A stretch of DNA of 64,000 nt, from contig NZ_QNQU01000019.1 in the NCBI RefSeq assembly GCF_003315595.1, positions 33,146-97,145 on the forward strand. Direction: 5' to 3'. Made by a program: the position numbers and the translations under genes. The DNA comes from Pedobacter miscanthi (GTDB lineage: Bacteria > Bacteroidota > Bacteroidia > Sphingobacteriales > Sphingobacteriaceae). The notes below the pieces were generated by a model. The model had not been told where the DNA came from. It searched no databases and saw only the letters and a program-made list of their open reading frames with translations. Shown in pieces: positions 51,998 through 60,723 of this stretch. Positions within the stretch are counted from its first letter, which is position 1. The number at the start of each line of letters is the position of its first letter.

Positions 51998-54421
51998 TTA
52001 TTTTATGCGGCCTTCCTCGTCGGTTACGCTGGTTTTGCGTTCGCGGGTACCTTTAATGCTGCTGCTGCCAAAAATGTAGTTTAAACTGAGCCGGTAAACC
52101 CTGGTTTCCTGTTTTTGGGTGAGGTTGTAATCTAAACCAGAAAGTGCACTGCTGATTCTTGCTTTTCTGGAATTGAGTACATCATTGGCAGCAAGTTTAA
52201 CATTGAATTTTTTATCAAAAAATGATTTTTTAAGTCCTAAATCTATCCCATAATAAGGTTTAATGGCATAAGTGCCGTAAATCTGTGATGATGCATACTC
52301 GCCCGAAAGTTCTGCCGCGGTGGTTGGGCTAAGGGTAAAAGTGTGACTGCTGTTGAACATAAAATTCACTTTTTTCCTGTTGTAAACACCGTTACCTAAA
52401 TTTTCGGTTTTGATTTGGTTGTAAGTGCTGGTAAGTGTATTGTCCATGCTCCAGAATTTCGTAACCGTGGTAGGGTAGCCAACCGTTAAATCATAAGCAT
52501 ATTGTTTATCAAGGTTTTTTACCGTTTGATAAAGCGTTTTTTTCTCGTTTTCCGGTAGTAATACATCAAGAATCAGGTTATTGGTAATGCTGTAACCCAG
52601 CGAAATGTTTAAAGCCTTTTTGTAATTGTATGAAAGTTGCAATGTATTGGTATACTGTGGGTTAAGAAAGGGATTGCCCTGACTAAAGGTATAGAGATCA
52701 ACAAAATATACAAACGGGTTTAGCGATTTATAATCAGGACGGTCGATCCTTCTGTTATATGAAAAACCGATCTCACTATTCGGATTTAAGGTTTGATTAA
52801 CACTAAAATTTGGGAAAAAGTCAAAATAACTGCGTTCCACGATCTTATTGTCGTTAATGGAATTTCCTTTGGAGTTGGTTTGTTCCATTCTTAAACCAAT
52901 TTCAATACTGGTTGATTTAAATTCGTGTTTCAGGCTTCCGTAGGCTGCGTTGATGTTTTCGTCGTAAATAAAATGATTGCTTCTGCTTACATCGTTCTTC
53001 CAGTCTGTCCCGATCTGATTTTCGAACTGAAAATCGTTATCGGTACTTACCCAACTGCTTTTTAATCCCATATCTAATTTTGTACGGGCGCTCAACGGTA
53101 TGGTATAGTCAATTTTTGCAGCCCTGATTTTGATAAAGGAAGGTGTGGCATTCCTGAAAATGGCCGGCGATTTATAATTTGCCCCGTTCTGATCGAAAAA
53201 GAAATTCTGGTAAAGTGTATTTTCTTCACTGTGGTACTTTGCATAATCGAGATCGATAGAAAGTTCCTGGCCAAGCGTATCGATTACACTTTTGTAATTC
53301 AGATTATAGGCCTGATTACGGTATTTGTTCTTTGCCGGGTTATCGGCAATGATCGAAGAATCTGTATCTGTAAAATTTTGTCCGATGGCTGTACCACCAT
53401 TTGATGAATCGTGACCATTGTTAAAATAGCCTGTAGTTAAGAAACCAAGGGTATTGTTGTCATTAATAAAATAGTCGATTCCTGCCTTGTAATTGTTGTT
53501 ATGCGTAGATCTTATCTGCGTATTGTACTGGTGGAAATAAGTATCCTGATCGCTGCCTTTTACAATCCTTAAAATATCGAGGTTTTCGCTTGCTTTGTTA
53601 TTATTGTTCGCGAAGCTTCCAAAAATGTTCAGGTTTTTGTTGCGGTGGTTAATGGATATTCCTGCATCACTTTTAGAATTTTTCCCATAGCCGAAGCCTA
53701 AATCTATATTTCCATTGGTGCCATAATTAGCATTCTTTTTCAGCTTAAAGTTGATGATACCTGCATTGCCTTCGGCATCATATTTTGAAGATGGACTGGT
53801 AATAAATTCGATCGTTTTAATTTCGTTATCATTTAACGATCGCAGTCGCGTGGCCAGCTGTTCGGCTGATAAATATGTCGATTTTCCATCAATCAGTACA
53901 TTTACGCCCGATTTTCCTTTAATGCTGATTACCCCGTCCTGATTGACAGATACCCCCGGCATTTTAGATAATATTTCGAGAGCGGTATTTCCGGTTGAAA
54001 CAATGCTGTTTTCAACATTCATTACCGTTTTATCGTTATGGCGTTCGATTAGTGCCTTACGACCGGCTATTACGACACTTTCTAATTCGTTTACCTCCTG
54101 ATTGAGGTTAAAGCTTAAATCCATTTGGGTTTTGCCGGCAATTGGCTCAAAAATTTCTTCAACTGTTTTATAACCCACTGCCTTAACCACAACTTTGAAT
54201 TTACCCGTTGGGAAGTTTTCTAATACATAGTGGCCATCCTGATTGGTAGTAACAAATTTAAAAAATGTAGTATCTGCCTGGCTTGTAAATTTAAGATTGG
54301 CAGAAACCCTGATGCCGTTTTTGGTGATTACGCTACCGCTAATGCGGATTTTTGTTGTCTGTGCAAAAACTACATTTAAAAATAATAGAGAGAACAGAAA
54401 ATTTAGTGAGAATATTTTCAT
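51998..54421 (-). CDS. Outer membrane beta-barrel (TonB-receptor-like) protein
   Basis: 807 residues. Signal peptide ending at VVFAQ. A CarboxypepD_reg-like domain (~20-110: VRISGSVITKNGIRVSANLK-like region) leads into a plug domain with MPGVSVNQDGVISIKGKSGV, NVLIDGKSTYLSAEQLATRL and ITSPSSKYDAEGNAGIINF, followed by a barrel of the OMP_b-brl_3 (PF14905) type. No SusD partner and no glycoside hydrolase are next to it, so it is not a second SusC system. The cargo is unknown; siderophores or peptides are typical. It is convergent with the MFS gene, ending 3 bp from it. Confidence 0.9.
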   Translation of the reverse strand: MKIFSLNFLFSLLFLNVVFAQTTKIRISGSVITKNGIRVSANLKFTSQADTTFFKFVTTNQDGHYVLENFPTGKFKVVVKAVGYKTVEEIFEPIAGKTQMDLSFNLNQEVNELESVVIAGRKALIERHNDKTVMNVENSIVSTGNTALEILSKMPGVSVNQDGVISIKGKSGVNVLIDGKSTYLSAEQLATRLRSLNDNEIKTIEFITSPSSKYDAEGNAGIINFKLKKNANYGTNGNIDLGFGYGKNSKSDAGISINHRNKNLNIFGSFANNNNKASENLDILRIVKGSDQDTYFHQYNTQIRSTHNNNYKAGIDYFINDNNTLGFLTTGYFNNGHDSSNGGTAIGQNFTDTDSSIIADNPAKNKYRNQAYNLNYKSVIDTLGQELSIDLDYAKYHSEENTLYQNFFFDQNGANYKSPAIFRNATPSFIKIRAAKIDYTIPLSARTKLDMGLKSSWVSTDNDFQFENQIGTDWKNDVSRSNHFIYDENINAAYGSLKHEFKSTSIEIGLRMEQTNSKGNSINDNKIVERSYFDFFPNFSVNQTLNPNSEIGFSYNRRIDRPDYKSLNPFVYFVDLYTFSQGNPFLNPQYTNTLQLSYNYKKALNISLGYSITNNLILDVLLPENEKKTLYQTVKNLDKQYAYDLTVGYPTTVTKFWSMDNTLTSTYNQIKTENLGNGVYNRKKVNFMFNSSHTFTLSPTTAAELSGEYASSQIYGTYAIKPYYGIDLGLKKSFFDKKFNVKLAANDVLNSRKARISSALSGLDYNLTQKQETRVYRLSLNYIFGSSSIKGTRERKTSVTDEEGRIK

Positions 54422-55114
54422 TGTTAATTAGGGAGCTGATGATTAGTTTTTCCTTTATCTGATTAGGAATTAGAACGAAACTAAGTCATTAGGTGCGTTA
54501 AGTGCTGATTTTTAACAATGTTTAACCCAATTAACATATTTTTACATTCTATGGTTTAGTCGTTCATTGGTCATTTGTTTATTGGTGTTGGGCAGAATGG
54601 CTATTGTTTTGCGCTACCACCATTTAGAGTTTGAATTTATTTCATAAAAGTCAATATTAATGACGTATATAATTGATTTTTTGCCCTGCAGCTCATTCTT
54701 GTTTCGGCTCGCCGCCGCCGAAGGGCTCCTTCTTTTTGGCGTCAAAAAGAACCAAAAAACGCCGGCTGAAAATTTTTCTTTGGAAGCAAGTAAGTTGGCT
54801 TTGTCGGTGGAGCCCGAAAAATTTATTAGGCCGGAATTAAGGAGAACGGTGAGGTAGTGCTTTGGCCTAGCTGGACGGAAATGCAGGCAACCAATAAGGC
54901 GCTTATTATTAATAGATTACTAAATAATGTCAATGGTTGCGGAGTGCACAATGTAGTCGAAAACCACGTAATAGCTTAGAGAAGCTAAATCTGTCTCTTA
55001 GTAAATCTTCTCCGCTTCACTGCGTTCCAGTCGGACGAACTTTTTTAAATGTGTTGATTTTAGTGAGAGTCGAATAGTCCGTGCCTACTGTGTTTCCGTG
55101 GCAAAAATAGAGAG

Positions 55115-55197
55115 GTCTTAGCGAGACCCTAGGACCAGAGTGAGACTAGATTTAGCATTTTCTCGCAAATAGACCCTGAAATAAATTCAGGGTGACG
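55115..55197. repeat. Inverted copy of the composite repeat at 19104
   Basis: Reading the minus strand, it starts with the same 27 bp as 19104-19130 (55171-55197), continues with divergent sequence and ends with the GGTCTTAGCGAGACC hairpin half that matches GGTCTTAGCGTCTCGCTAAGACC. So two copies of one family sit 36 kb apart in opposite orientation. Confidence 0.8.
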
Positions 55198-55220
55198 GCT
55201 GCTGTTGTTAGTGTAACAAA

Positions 55221-55247
55221 AAAGTCGTGGCATTATACCACGACTTT
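55221..55247 (-). terminator. Terminator after the M3 peptidase gene
   Basis: Perfect 10-bp stem AAAGTCGTGG/CCACGACTTT with a 7-nt loop and, on the minus strand, a following TTT run. It lies 56 bp after the stop. Confidence 0.85.
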
Positions 55248-55302
55248 CATTTATATAACAGTGAGGGGAAAACCTTCAACCCTCTACCTTCCAACTTCAG
55301 CC

Positions 55303-57006
55303 TTATCCCAATTTCTCAAGCTCCGATTTTACAAAACCAGCAAGTTCTTTCACATATTCTGCGCTGAAATCAAATTTGATTCCTGCGGTTTCATATATTT
55401 CATTCATTGGTTTAGTGTAACCCAAAGAAAGTGCTGCTAGGTATTGATCCAATGCTTTTTCAGGATTTTCTTTATAGTTTTTCCAAACGGCAATGGCGCC
55501 TAATTGAGCAATGGCATATTCGATATAATAAAAAGGAACTTCGAACAGGTGCAGTTGTTTCTGCCATCCGTTACCAAATTGCTGTTCCAGATCTGTCCAG
55601 TCGGCAAAACCTGCACCAAAACGGTTATAAATCTGTTTAAAAGTTTCTTCACGATCGGCTGCAGTATGCGTAGGGTTGGTGTAAATCCAGTGTTGAAACT
55701 GATCAATTACTGCAACCCATGGCAAAGTTTTTAAAACATCTGCCAACTGCTCTTTTTTAGCACGGTTTAAATCTTCCTCATTGTCGAAATATACATCCCA
55801 TTTATCCATAGAGATCAATTCCATACTCATCGAGGCCAGTTCGGCTACTTCAGAAGGGCAGTGTTTAAAATCGTTGAGTTCTAAGCCGGCCGTTAAAAAA
55901 GTATGGATGGCATGTCCGCCTTCATGCACCATGGTGGTTAAATCGCGCAGCGAATTTGCCGAGTTCATAAAAATAAATGGTGCTCCTGTTTCGGCCAAAG
56001 GGTAGTTGTAACCGCCCGGCGCCTTACCTTTTCTGCTTTCTACATCAAAAAGGTTGTTGGCTTTCATAGTGGCAAGTTTTTCGCCCAGTTTTTCATCTAT
56101 TGCATTAAAGCAGGCAATACTTTTATCAATCAGTTCTTCACCATTGTTGAAAGGTTTTAAAGCTGGTTTGCCACTAATGCTTACTTCCAGATCCCAGGGT
56201 TTTAACACTTCTAAACTCAAAGCTTCGCGGCGTTTTTCGGCCTGTTCTTTTAAAATCGGAACAATTTCCTTTTCAATCGCATTGGCAAAATCATAACAAT
56301 CCTGTGCAGTATAATCGAAACGTCCCAAAGCCTGGAACATGTAATCTCGGTAATTTTCGAAACCTGCATTTAGCGCCACCTGGGTACGCAGTTTAATCAG
56401 TTCATCGAATAAGATATTTAAATCGTCCTTATCAACCAAACGGCGTTGTTGAATGGTTTTCCAGGCGTTTTCACGTACCTCGCGATTTAAATCCTTAACA
56501 AAGACCGAAGCCTGCTCCAAAGTATATTCCTGGCCGTTAATTTCTACACTCATCGCACCTGTAGTGCTTTGGTATTTCTGTTGTTTTACCTGCAGTTCGG
56601 TGAAAAGTTCAATATTTTCATCACGGTAAAGTTCTAAAGCTTTTTTAATGGCACGACTATAAACGAAATATTTTTCTTTGTCGAGATCCTCCATAAACGG
56701 ACTTTCTACAAATTTTTTATTCAGCTCGTTGGCCAGAGGAGAAATTTTTGGTTCTATCTCCGTGGCGAAATACTGAAAATTCTTAACCAGCTCTTCATTT
56801 GCCGTATCGCAGCTCATTTTAATGTAGCGCCAGGCAAAATCTTCCTCCAAAGCGGCTTCCAGTTCAGAGCGGTCTTTTAACCATTGTTCTAATTCCGTTG
56901 TGCTGCTTATTTCGCGGTTCTGTAATTCAGTAAAAAGTGGTTCTAAATTTTCCCAGGTAATGGTTAATTCCTGTGGGATATATGTTCTGGGTTTCTTAGT
57001 TATCAT
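55303..57006 (-). CDS. M3 family oligoendopeptidase (PepF-like)
   Basis: 567 residues. The zinc motif HEGGHAIHTF (His361, Glu362, His365) lies in an M3 context, preceded by MVHEGG with NSANSLRDLTT and followed by PSEVAELASMSMELI where the third ligand Glu is expected. It is cytoplasmic, with no signal peptide. It degrades oligopeptides. The next downstream spacer to 55303 has its terminator. Very confident. Confidence 0.95.
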   Translation of the reverse strand: MITKKPRTYIPQELTITWENLEPLFTELQNREISSTTELEQWLKDRSELEAALEEDFAWRYIKMSCDTANEELVKNFQYFATEIEPKISPLANELNKKFVESPFMEDLDKEKYFVYSRAIKKALELYRDENIELFTELQVKQQKYQSTTGAMSVEINGQEYTLEQASVFVKDLNREVRENAWKTIQQRRLVDKDDLNILFDELIKLRTQVALNAGFENYRDYMFQALGRFDYTAQDCYDFANAIEKEIVPILKEQAEKRREALSLEVLKPWDLEVSISGKPALKPFNNGEELIDKSIACFNAIDEKLGEKLATMKANNLFDVESRKGKAPGGYNYPLAETGAPFIFMNSANSLRDLTTMVHEGGHAIHTFLTAGLELNDFKHCPSEVAELASMSMELISMDKWDVYFDNEEDLNRAKKEQLADVLKTLPWVAVIDQFQHWIYTNPTHTAADREETFKQIYNRFGAGFADWTDLEQQFGNGWQKQLHLFEVPFYYIEYAIAQLGAIAVWKNYKENPEKALDQYLAALSLGYTKPMNEIYETAGIKFDFSAEYVKELAGFVKSELEKLG

Positions 57007-57009
57007 TTT

Positions 57010-57115
57010 TGTAATTATTGAAGGATAGAATTATTGAATGATGTTTAATTATTGAATTAATGATTGAGTGAATGTTTGTCATTCTCCCATTCAAAACTCA
57101 CTCATTCAATCATTA
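57010..57115. repeat. Heptad-type array between ubiA and the M3 gene
   Basis: Left side 57010-57075 holds ATTATTGA/ATGATTGAGTGAATG words; right side 57086-57115 holds CATTCAA, AACTCAC, TCATTCA, ATCATTA, complementary to the left theme. The phase on the left is less regular than in the AAAG or AGTC arrays. Confidence 0.6.
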
Positions 57116-57973
57116 TTATTTATGTCTCAAATAAGCGTCTAGCAAAAAACATACAGCAAATACCACCGATGCATAACCATTTAAGGTTTGAAAAGCCCTG
57201 TTTACCTTGCTGATGTCGTTCGGTTTAACCAATAGGTGCTGATAAATCAACATCGAACAGAAAAACACTATACCTACGTAATATACCCAGCTAAAAGATG
57301 TAAAGAACACAGGTAAAATTACACAGGTAGCCGATAATATATGCAACAGCACCGAAACATTTAAAGCATTTTTAATGCCAAGTGCCGATGGAATGGAATG
57401 TAATTGCTCTTCACGGTCAAATTCTTCGTCCTGTAAAGCGTAAATAATGTCGAATCCGCTCACCCAAAAAAGTACCGTTAACGAATATAAAACAGGCACC
57501 AATGCAAAATGTCCGGTAACTGCAATATAAGCACCGATGGGAGCAAGAGAAAGACCTAAACCCAATACCAGGTGACATAAGGCCGTAAATCTTTTAGTAT
57601 AGCTATAAAATAAAACCACAAACAGTGCTACTGGCGATAAATAAAAACAAAGTGGGTTAATAAAGTATGTGGTAATGGCAAAAAGCACACAATTGATTAT
57701 GACGAAAATTAATGCTTCGTTTGCCGAAACCTTGCCCGCCGGAATATCCCTCATTTTGGTACGTGGATTTTTGGCATCTATATTCCTGTCAAGATAGCGA
57801 TTAAAGGCCATGGCCGAGTTACGGGCAAAAACCATACAGAGCAAAACCAGGATCAGTTTATACCACGAAAATGGATTTTCTGTTGTGGTTACACCCAAAA
57901 AAAAGCCAATCATGGCAAATGGAAGCGCAAAAACAGAGTGGGCGAATAATACGAGTGAAAAGTATTTTTTCAT
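57116..57973 (-). CDS. UbiA-family prenyltransferase
   Basis: 285 residues, about eight TMs. The two Asp-rich motifs are present: NRYLDRNIDAKNPRT (residues ~58-72) and YALQDEEFDREEQL (~179-192). It attaches a polyprenyl chain to an aromatic acid. In menaquinone-making Bacteroidota this could be MqnP of the futalosine route; MenA-type and UbiA-type activities cannot be separated by eye. UbiE is encoded close by (59108), in keeping with quinone synthesis. Confidence 0.9.
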   Translation of the reverse strand: MKKYFSLVLFAHSVFALPFAMIGFFLGVTTTENPFSWYKLILVLLCMVFARNSAMAFNRYLDRNIDAKNPRTKMRDIPAGKVSANEALIFVIINCVLFAITTYFINPLCFYLSPVALFVVLFYSYTKRFTALCHLVLGLGLSLAPIGAYIAVTGHFALVPVLYSLTVLFWVSGFDIIYALQDEEFDREEQLHSIPSALGIKNALNVSVLLHILSATCVILPVFFTSFSWVYYVGIVFFCSMLIYQHLLVKPNDISKVNRAFQTLNGYASVVFAVCFLLDAYLRHK

Positions 57974-58316
57974 TTAATTAGAAAAGGTTAACTGTATAAA
58001 TTGGTTAACTGGTAATTGTTTATCTGTGGTTAACTGGTAAATTGCTTTATTGCAGGATTGCTATATTGCTAACTGCAAATTGCCTACTGTAAACTGATTA
58101 TAGTTAATTGTTTACCCTTCGACTACGCTCAGGGGGTAACTGTTTAGCTAAATTGTTTACTTGTAGGATTGTAAATTGTTTATTCATGGTTAACTGGTTA
58201 ATTGTTTAAATCGGTTAATTGTATTGATTGGCTAATCGTTAAATACTTTCTGCACCATGTTATATACAACCAAACCATGAACTATCAAACCATTGACCAA
58301 TAAACAAATGAACCAA
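57974..58316. repeat. Repeat-filled spacer with TTAACTGG words and a CCCTTCGACTACGCTCAGG module
   Basis: 343 bp between ubiA and engB without a gene. 57985-58100 and 58150-58240 consist of GGTTAACTGG/TAATTGTTTA words in an irregular 7-bp rhythm. The module at 58109-58137 (TTTACCCTTCGACTACGC then TCAGGGGGT) recurs inverted at 61628-61656. 58262-58316 has complementary CAAACCATTGACCAA words that can pair with TTGGTTAA/TTGATTGG. Confidence 0.75.
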
Positions 58317-58940
58317 TTAAAACTTTTTATATTCTTTTGGTACTACAAAATCCTTATTTACTTCATAGATAAAGCTCAAAACCTCATCTTTTCCTACTGC
58401 TTTTTCGGCAGAAGTAATAAAGGTTGTAGGGATTTCCTCAAAAAATTCACCTAACTTTTTCTTAAACGCAGCAACATTTTTCTGGGTGGTGGTCATGCCC
58501 TGTTTATCTGCTTTGGTAAAAATTAATGAAAAGGGAATCTGTTTTTCGCCTAACCAGTAGCAAAACTCGATGTCAATTCCCTGTGGTTCTAAACGACTAT
58601 CTATAAGCACAAAAACGCATTGTAAACTTTCCCTTTTGGTAATATAAGCGCGGATAAATTTTTCCCATTTCTCCCTGCTGGTTTTCGAAACTTTGGCATA
58701 ACCATAACCGGGTAAATCGACAATGTACCAGGCTTCGTTAATTAAAAAATGGTTAATCAGCTGGGTTTTCCCCGGGCGCTGAGAGGTTTTTGCCAATCCA
58801 TGCTGGTTAACCAACATATTGATCAGTGAAGATTTACCCACATTAGAGCGACCAATAAACGCATATTCGGGCATTAAAGGCGCCGGCAGTGCCGAGATCT
58901 GGGTGTTGCTGCAAACAAATGTTGCCGTTTTGATAATCAT
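58317..58940 (-). CDS. engB: Ribosome biogenesis GTPase EngB (YsxC/YihA)
   Basis: 207 residues, the usual size. Walker A in FIGRSNVGKSSLIN, the switch II motif DLPGYGYAKV, G4 in TKADK and G5 in ITSAEK are all present. It is a small GTPase needed for 50S assembly and is essential in many bacteria. A TAnnTTTG box sits 4 bp upstream of its ATG. Confidence 0.96.
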   Translation of the reverse strand: MIIKTATFVCSNTQISALPAPLMPEYAFIGRSNVGKSSLINMLVNQHGLAKTSQRPGKTQLINHFLINEAWYIVDLPGYGYAKVSKTSREKWEKFIRAYITKRESLQCVFVLIDSRLEPQGIDIEFCYWLGEKQIPFSLIFTKADKQGMTTTQKNVAAFKKKLGEFFEEIPTTFITSAEKAVGKDEVLSFIYEVNKDFVVPKEYKKF

Positions 58941-58944
58941 GGTA

Positions 58945-58952
58945 CAAAGGTA
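58945..58952 (-). promoter_or_regulatory. Putative -7 promoter box of engB
   Basis: TACCTTTG on the minus strand matches TAnnTTTG and ends 4 bp before the engB ATG, which would give a leaderless transcript. Confidence 0.4.
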
Positions 58953-58960
58953 GGGTTTTG

Positions 58961-59083
58961 AGTCCGAAGTCCGAAGTCGGAAGTCTGAAGTCTAAATTGA
59001 TAATCTTTTCCGGATCTGATTTTTGACAATTGGCTGAATACTTTGAGCCAATACCTCGGACTTCGGACTAAAGACTCCCGACT
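58961..59083. repeat. Inverted heptad array (AGTCNNA theme)
   Basis: Left arm 58961-58995: AGTCCGA, AGTCCGA, AGTCGGA, AGTCTGA, AGTCTAA. Right arm 59056-59083: TCGGACT, TCGGACT, AAAGACT, CCCGACT, the complement. It lies between the divergent engB and ubiE genes, right next to both promoters. Confidence 0.85.
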
Positions 59084-59090
59084 TTTTCTC

Positions 59091-59098
59091 TATCTTTG
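59091..59098 (+). promoter_or_regulatory. Putative -7 promoter box of ubiE
   Basis: TATCTTTG matches TAnnTTTG, 9 bp before the ATG at 59108. It also argues against a TTG start at 59096, which would lie inside this box. Confidence 0.5.
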
Positions 59099-59107
59099 CC
59101 ACATATC

Positions 59108-59839
59108 ATGAATCAGAATATCACTCCATACCAAGTAGAAGATGCAACTAAAAAAGAGCAGGTTGCAACCATGTTCAATAATATTTCGGGCACTTACGAT
59201 TTTTTAAACCATTTCCTTTCTTTAGGCATTGATGTGTTGTGGCGTAAGAAAGCCATTAAGGAACTGGTTTCTATCCAACCACGGATTATGCTTGATGTGG
59301 CTACCGGAACGGGCGATTTCGCTTTTGAAGCCATTAAAAAACTTCATCCCGAAAAGGTAATCGGTGTAGATATTTCAGAAGGTATGCTCGAGGTGGCCAA
59401 AAAGAAAATCAACGAGCGTAACCTGAACGAAACTTTTACCGTACAGGTGGGCGATTCAGAAGGGCTGCATTTCGAGGATAATACTTTCGATGCCATTACC
59501 TGCGCCTATGGTGTCCGTAATTTCGAAAACCTGGAAAAAGGACTAACCGATATGTACCGGGTATTAAAACCAAATGGCAAAATGGTGATTTTGGAGTTCT
59601 CTAAACCAAGGGTATTTCCGGTTAAACAATTATACAGTTTCTATTTTAAACAGGTAACACCATTTTTTGGAAAACTGTTTTCTAAAGACCACAGGGCCTA
59701 TACTTATCTGCCTGAGTCAGTAGCCGCTTTCCCTGATGGAGAAGATTTTACCAAACTGATGGAAAAAATCGGTTTCAAAAGTACCAAACAGCGAATTTTA
59801 ACGTTTGGAATAAGTTCGATATACACAGGAACCAAATGA
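59108..59839 (+). CDS. ubiE: Demethylmenaquinone methyltransferase (UbiE/MenG)
   Basis: 243 residues from the ATG at 59108. The SAM-binding motif MLDVATGTGDFAFEA and the family words YDFLNHFLSLGIDVLWRKKA and ITCAYGVRNFENLEKGL place it firmly. It carries out the last methylation in menaquinone synthesis. The porT-like gene overlaps its stop by 4 bases (ATGA). Confidence 0.96.
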   Translation: MNQNITPYQVEDATKKEQVATMFNNISGTYDFLNHFLSLGIDVLWRKKAIKELVSIQPRIMLDVATGTGDFAFEAIKKLHPEKVIGVDISEGMLEVAKKKINERNLNETFTVQVGDSEGLHFEDNTFDAITCAYGVRNFENLEKGLTDMYRVLKPNGKMVILEFSKPRVFPVKQLYSFYFKQVTPFFGKLFSKDHRAYTYLPESVAAFPDGEDFTKLMEKIGFKSTKQRILTFGISSIYTGTK

Positions 59840-60633
59840 TCAAAAAATTAAGCCTCATTTTTTCTTTCTTCGCTGTATCTGCAACTGCTTTTGCCCAAAA
59901 CTGGGGTGGTGGTATAGATGACGAAGACTGGAGTTTTGGCTTTAATTTTCAATACATCTCTGCCGAATACAAAATCCTTAAAAAGCAGAACTGGCGCAGT
60001 CAGTTTTACGAGGTGCCAAATTCGTTAGAGGTTTCTTACGATCCAAATTCAGGCCTTCCGGTAACTTCAAAGTTAAATGCCATTTACAGTACAGCTTCGC
60101 AGGGTTTCGGCTTGGGTTTTGTAATGAACAGGATGATTTCTGATAACTTTGATATCAGGGCAACCCCTTCGCTTATTTTTAGTGATAGAACCGTAACTTA
60201 CGAGTACGAGCCAATGGCGCCGATTAATCTAGGCAACGGGCAGACCAAAAATTTCCAGACGGTGGTTGAACGGAAAGTACAGGCCACGATGTTCGAATTT
60301 CCGTTGGGGATAAAAGTAAAATCGAACCGGTTAAACAATTTCAGGGTTTACTGGCTTGGCGGTGCAAAATACTCGATCGATATTGCTTCGAAGAAAAAAA
60401 CTTTCGATGACGGTGAAAGTCCGGTAAACAAATTGTTAAAAAATCAGCGTAATTATCTTTCTTACGAAACAGGTATCGGCTTCGATATTTACTTCGAATA
60501 TTTTAAAATGTCGCCCGAAATTAAGCTCTCGTATTCAAAAAATGATTTGTTGCAGCGCGACAATACCGTTTATGCCAATCCGATAGATAAGTTGAAATTA
60601 CGTCAATTAACATTCAGTTTAATTTTTCAATAA
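59836..60633 (+). CDS. PorT-like outer membrane protein of the type IX secretion system
   Basis: 265 residues with a signal peptide ending at AFAQ. The body is a beta-barrel with SAEYKILKKQNWRSQFYE and regular aromatic/hydrophobic strands, ending in RQLTFSLIFQ. It resembles PorT/SprT, an outer membrane protein required for T9SS secretion and gliding, and the ubiE-porT arrangement is common in Bacteroidota. A T9SS sorting-domain protein is also encoded in this window, so the system is present in the organism. It overlaps the ubiE stop. Confidence 0.85.
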   Translation: MIKKLSLIFSFFAVSATAFAQNWGGGIDDEDWSFGFNFQYISAEYKILKKQNWRSQFYEVPNSLEVSYDPNSGLPVTSKLNAIYSTASQGFGLGFVMNRMISDNFDIRATPSLIFSDRTVTYEYEPMAPINLGNGQTKNFQTVVERKVQATMFEFPLGIKVKSNRLNNFRVYWLGGAKYSIDIASKKKTFDDGESPVNKLLKNQRNYLSYETGIGFDIYFEYFKMSPEIKLSYSKNDLLQRDNTVYANPIDKLKLRQLTFSLIFQ

Positions 60634-60653
60634 GCTAACAATCCAAAAAAACT

Positions 60654-60661
60654 TACCTTTG
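60654..60661 (+). promoter_or_regulatory. Putative -7 promoter box of the SDR gene
   Basis: TACCTTTG fits TAnnTTTG, 62 bp upstream of the ATG at 60724. It would give a leader of ~55 nt and supports the later start. Confidence 0.45.
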
Positions 60662-60723
60662 TTGATGTGGGCAAATCCTAAAAGGTGTTAGCTTTGGTTT
60701 CCCGCAACTTAAAATTCATAAAC

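Larger units (their letters stand above)
54422..55302. other. Long gene-poor spacer with repeats and a degenerate coding-like relic
   Basis: 881 bp. From 54560 to 54600 are TCATTGG/TCATTTG words of the heptad type. 54660-54857 carries an open frame of 65 codons (SSFLFRLAAAEGLLLFGVKK, then KNQKTPAENF), a low-complexity reading that I suspect is a dispersed repeat rather than a gene. 54950-55197 holds repeats of the AGTCGA/CTCCGC family and the block shared with 19104. No other gene is seen. Confidence 0.6.

Noticed and set aside
51998..54421. A second SusC/SusD locus
   Set aside because: No SusD gene is adjacent and the plug lacks the SusC-specific motif; it reads as a PF14905-type barrel.
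54660..54857. A possible 65-aa gene
   Set aside because: Low complexity and repeat-rich surroundings; listed as a relic in the spacer, not as a gene.
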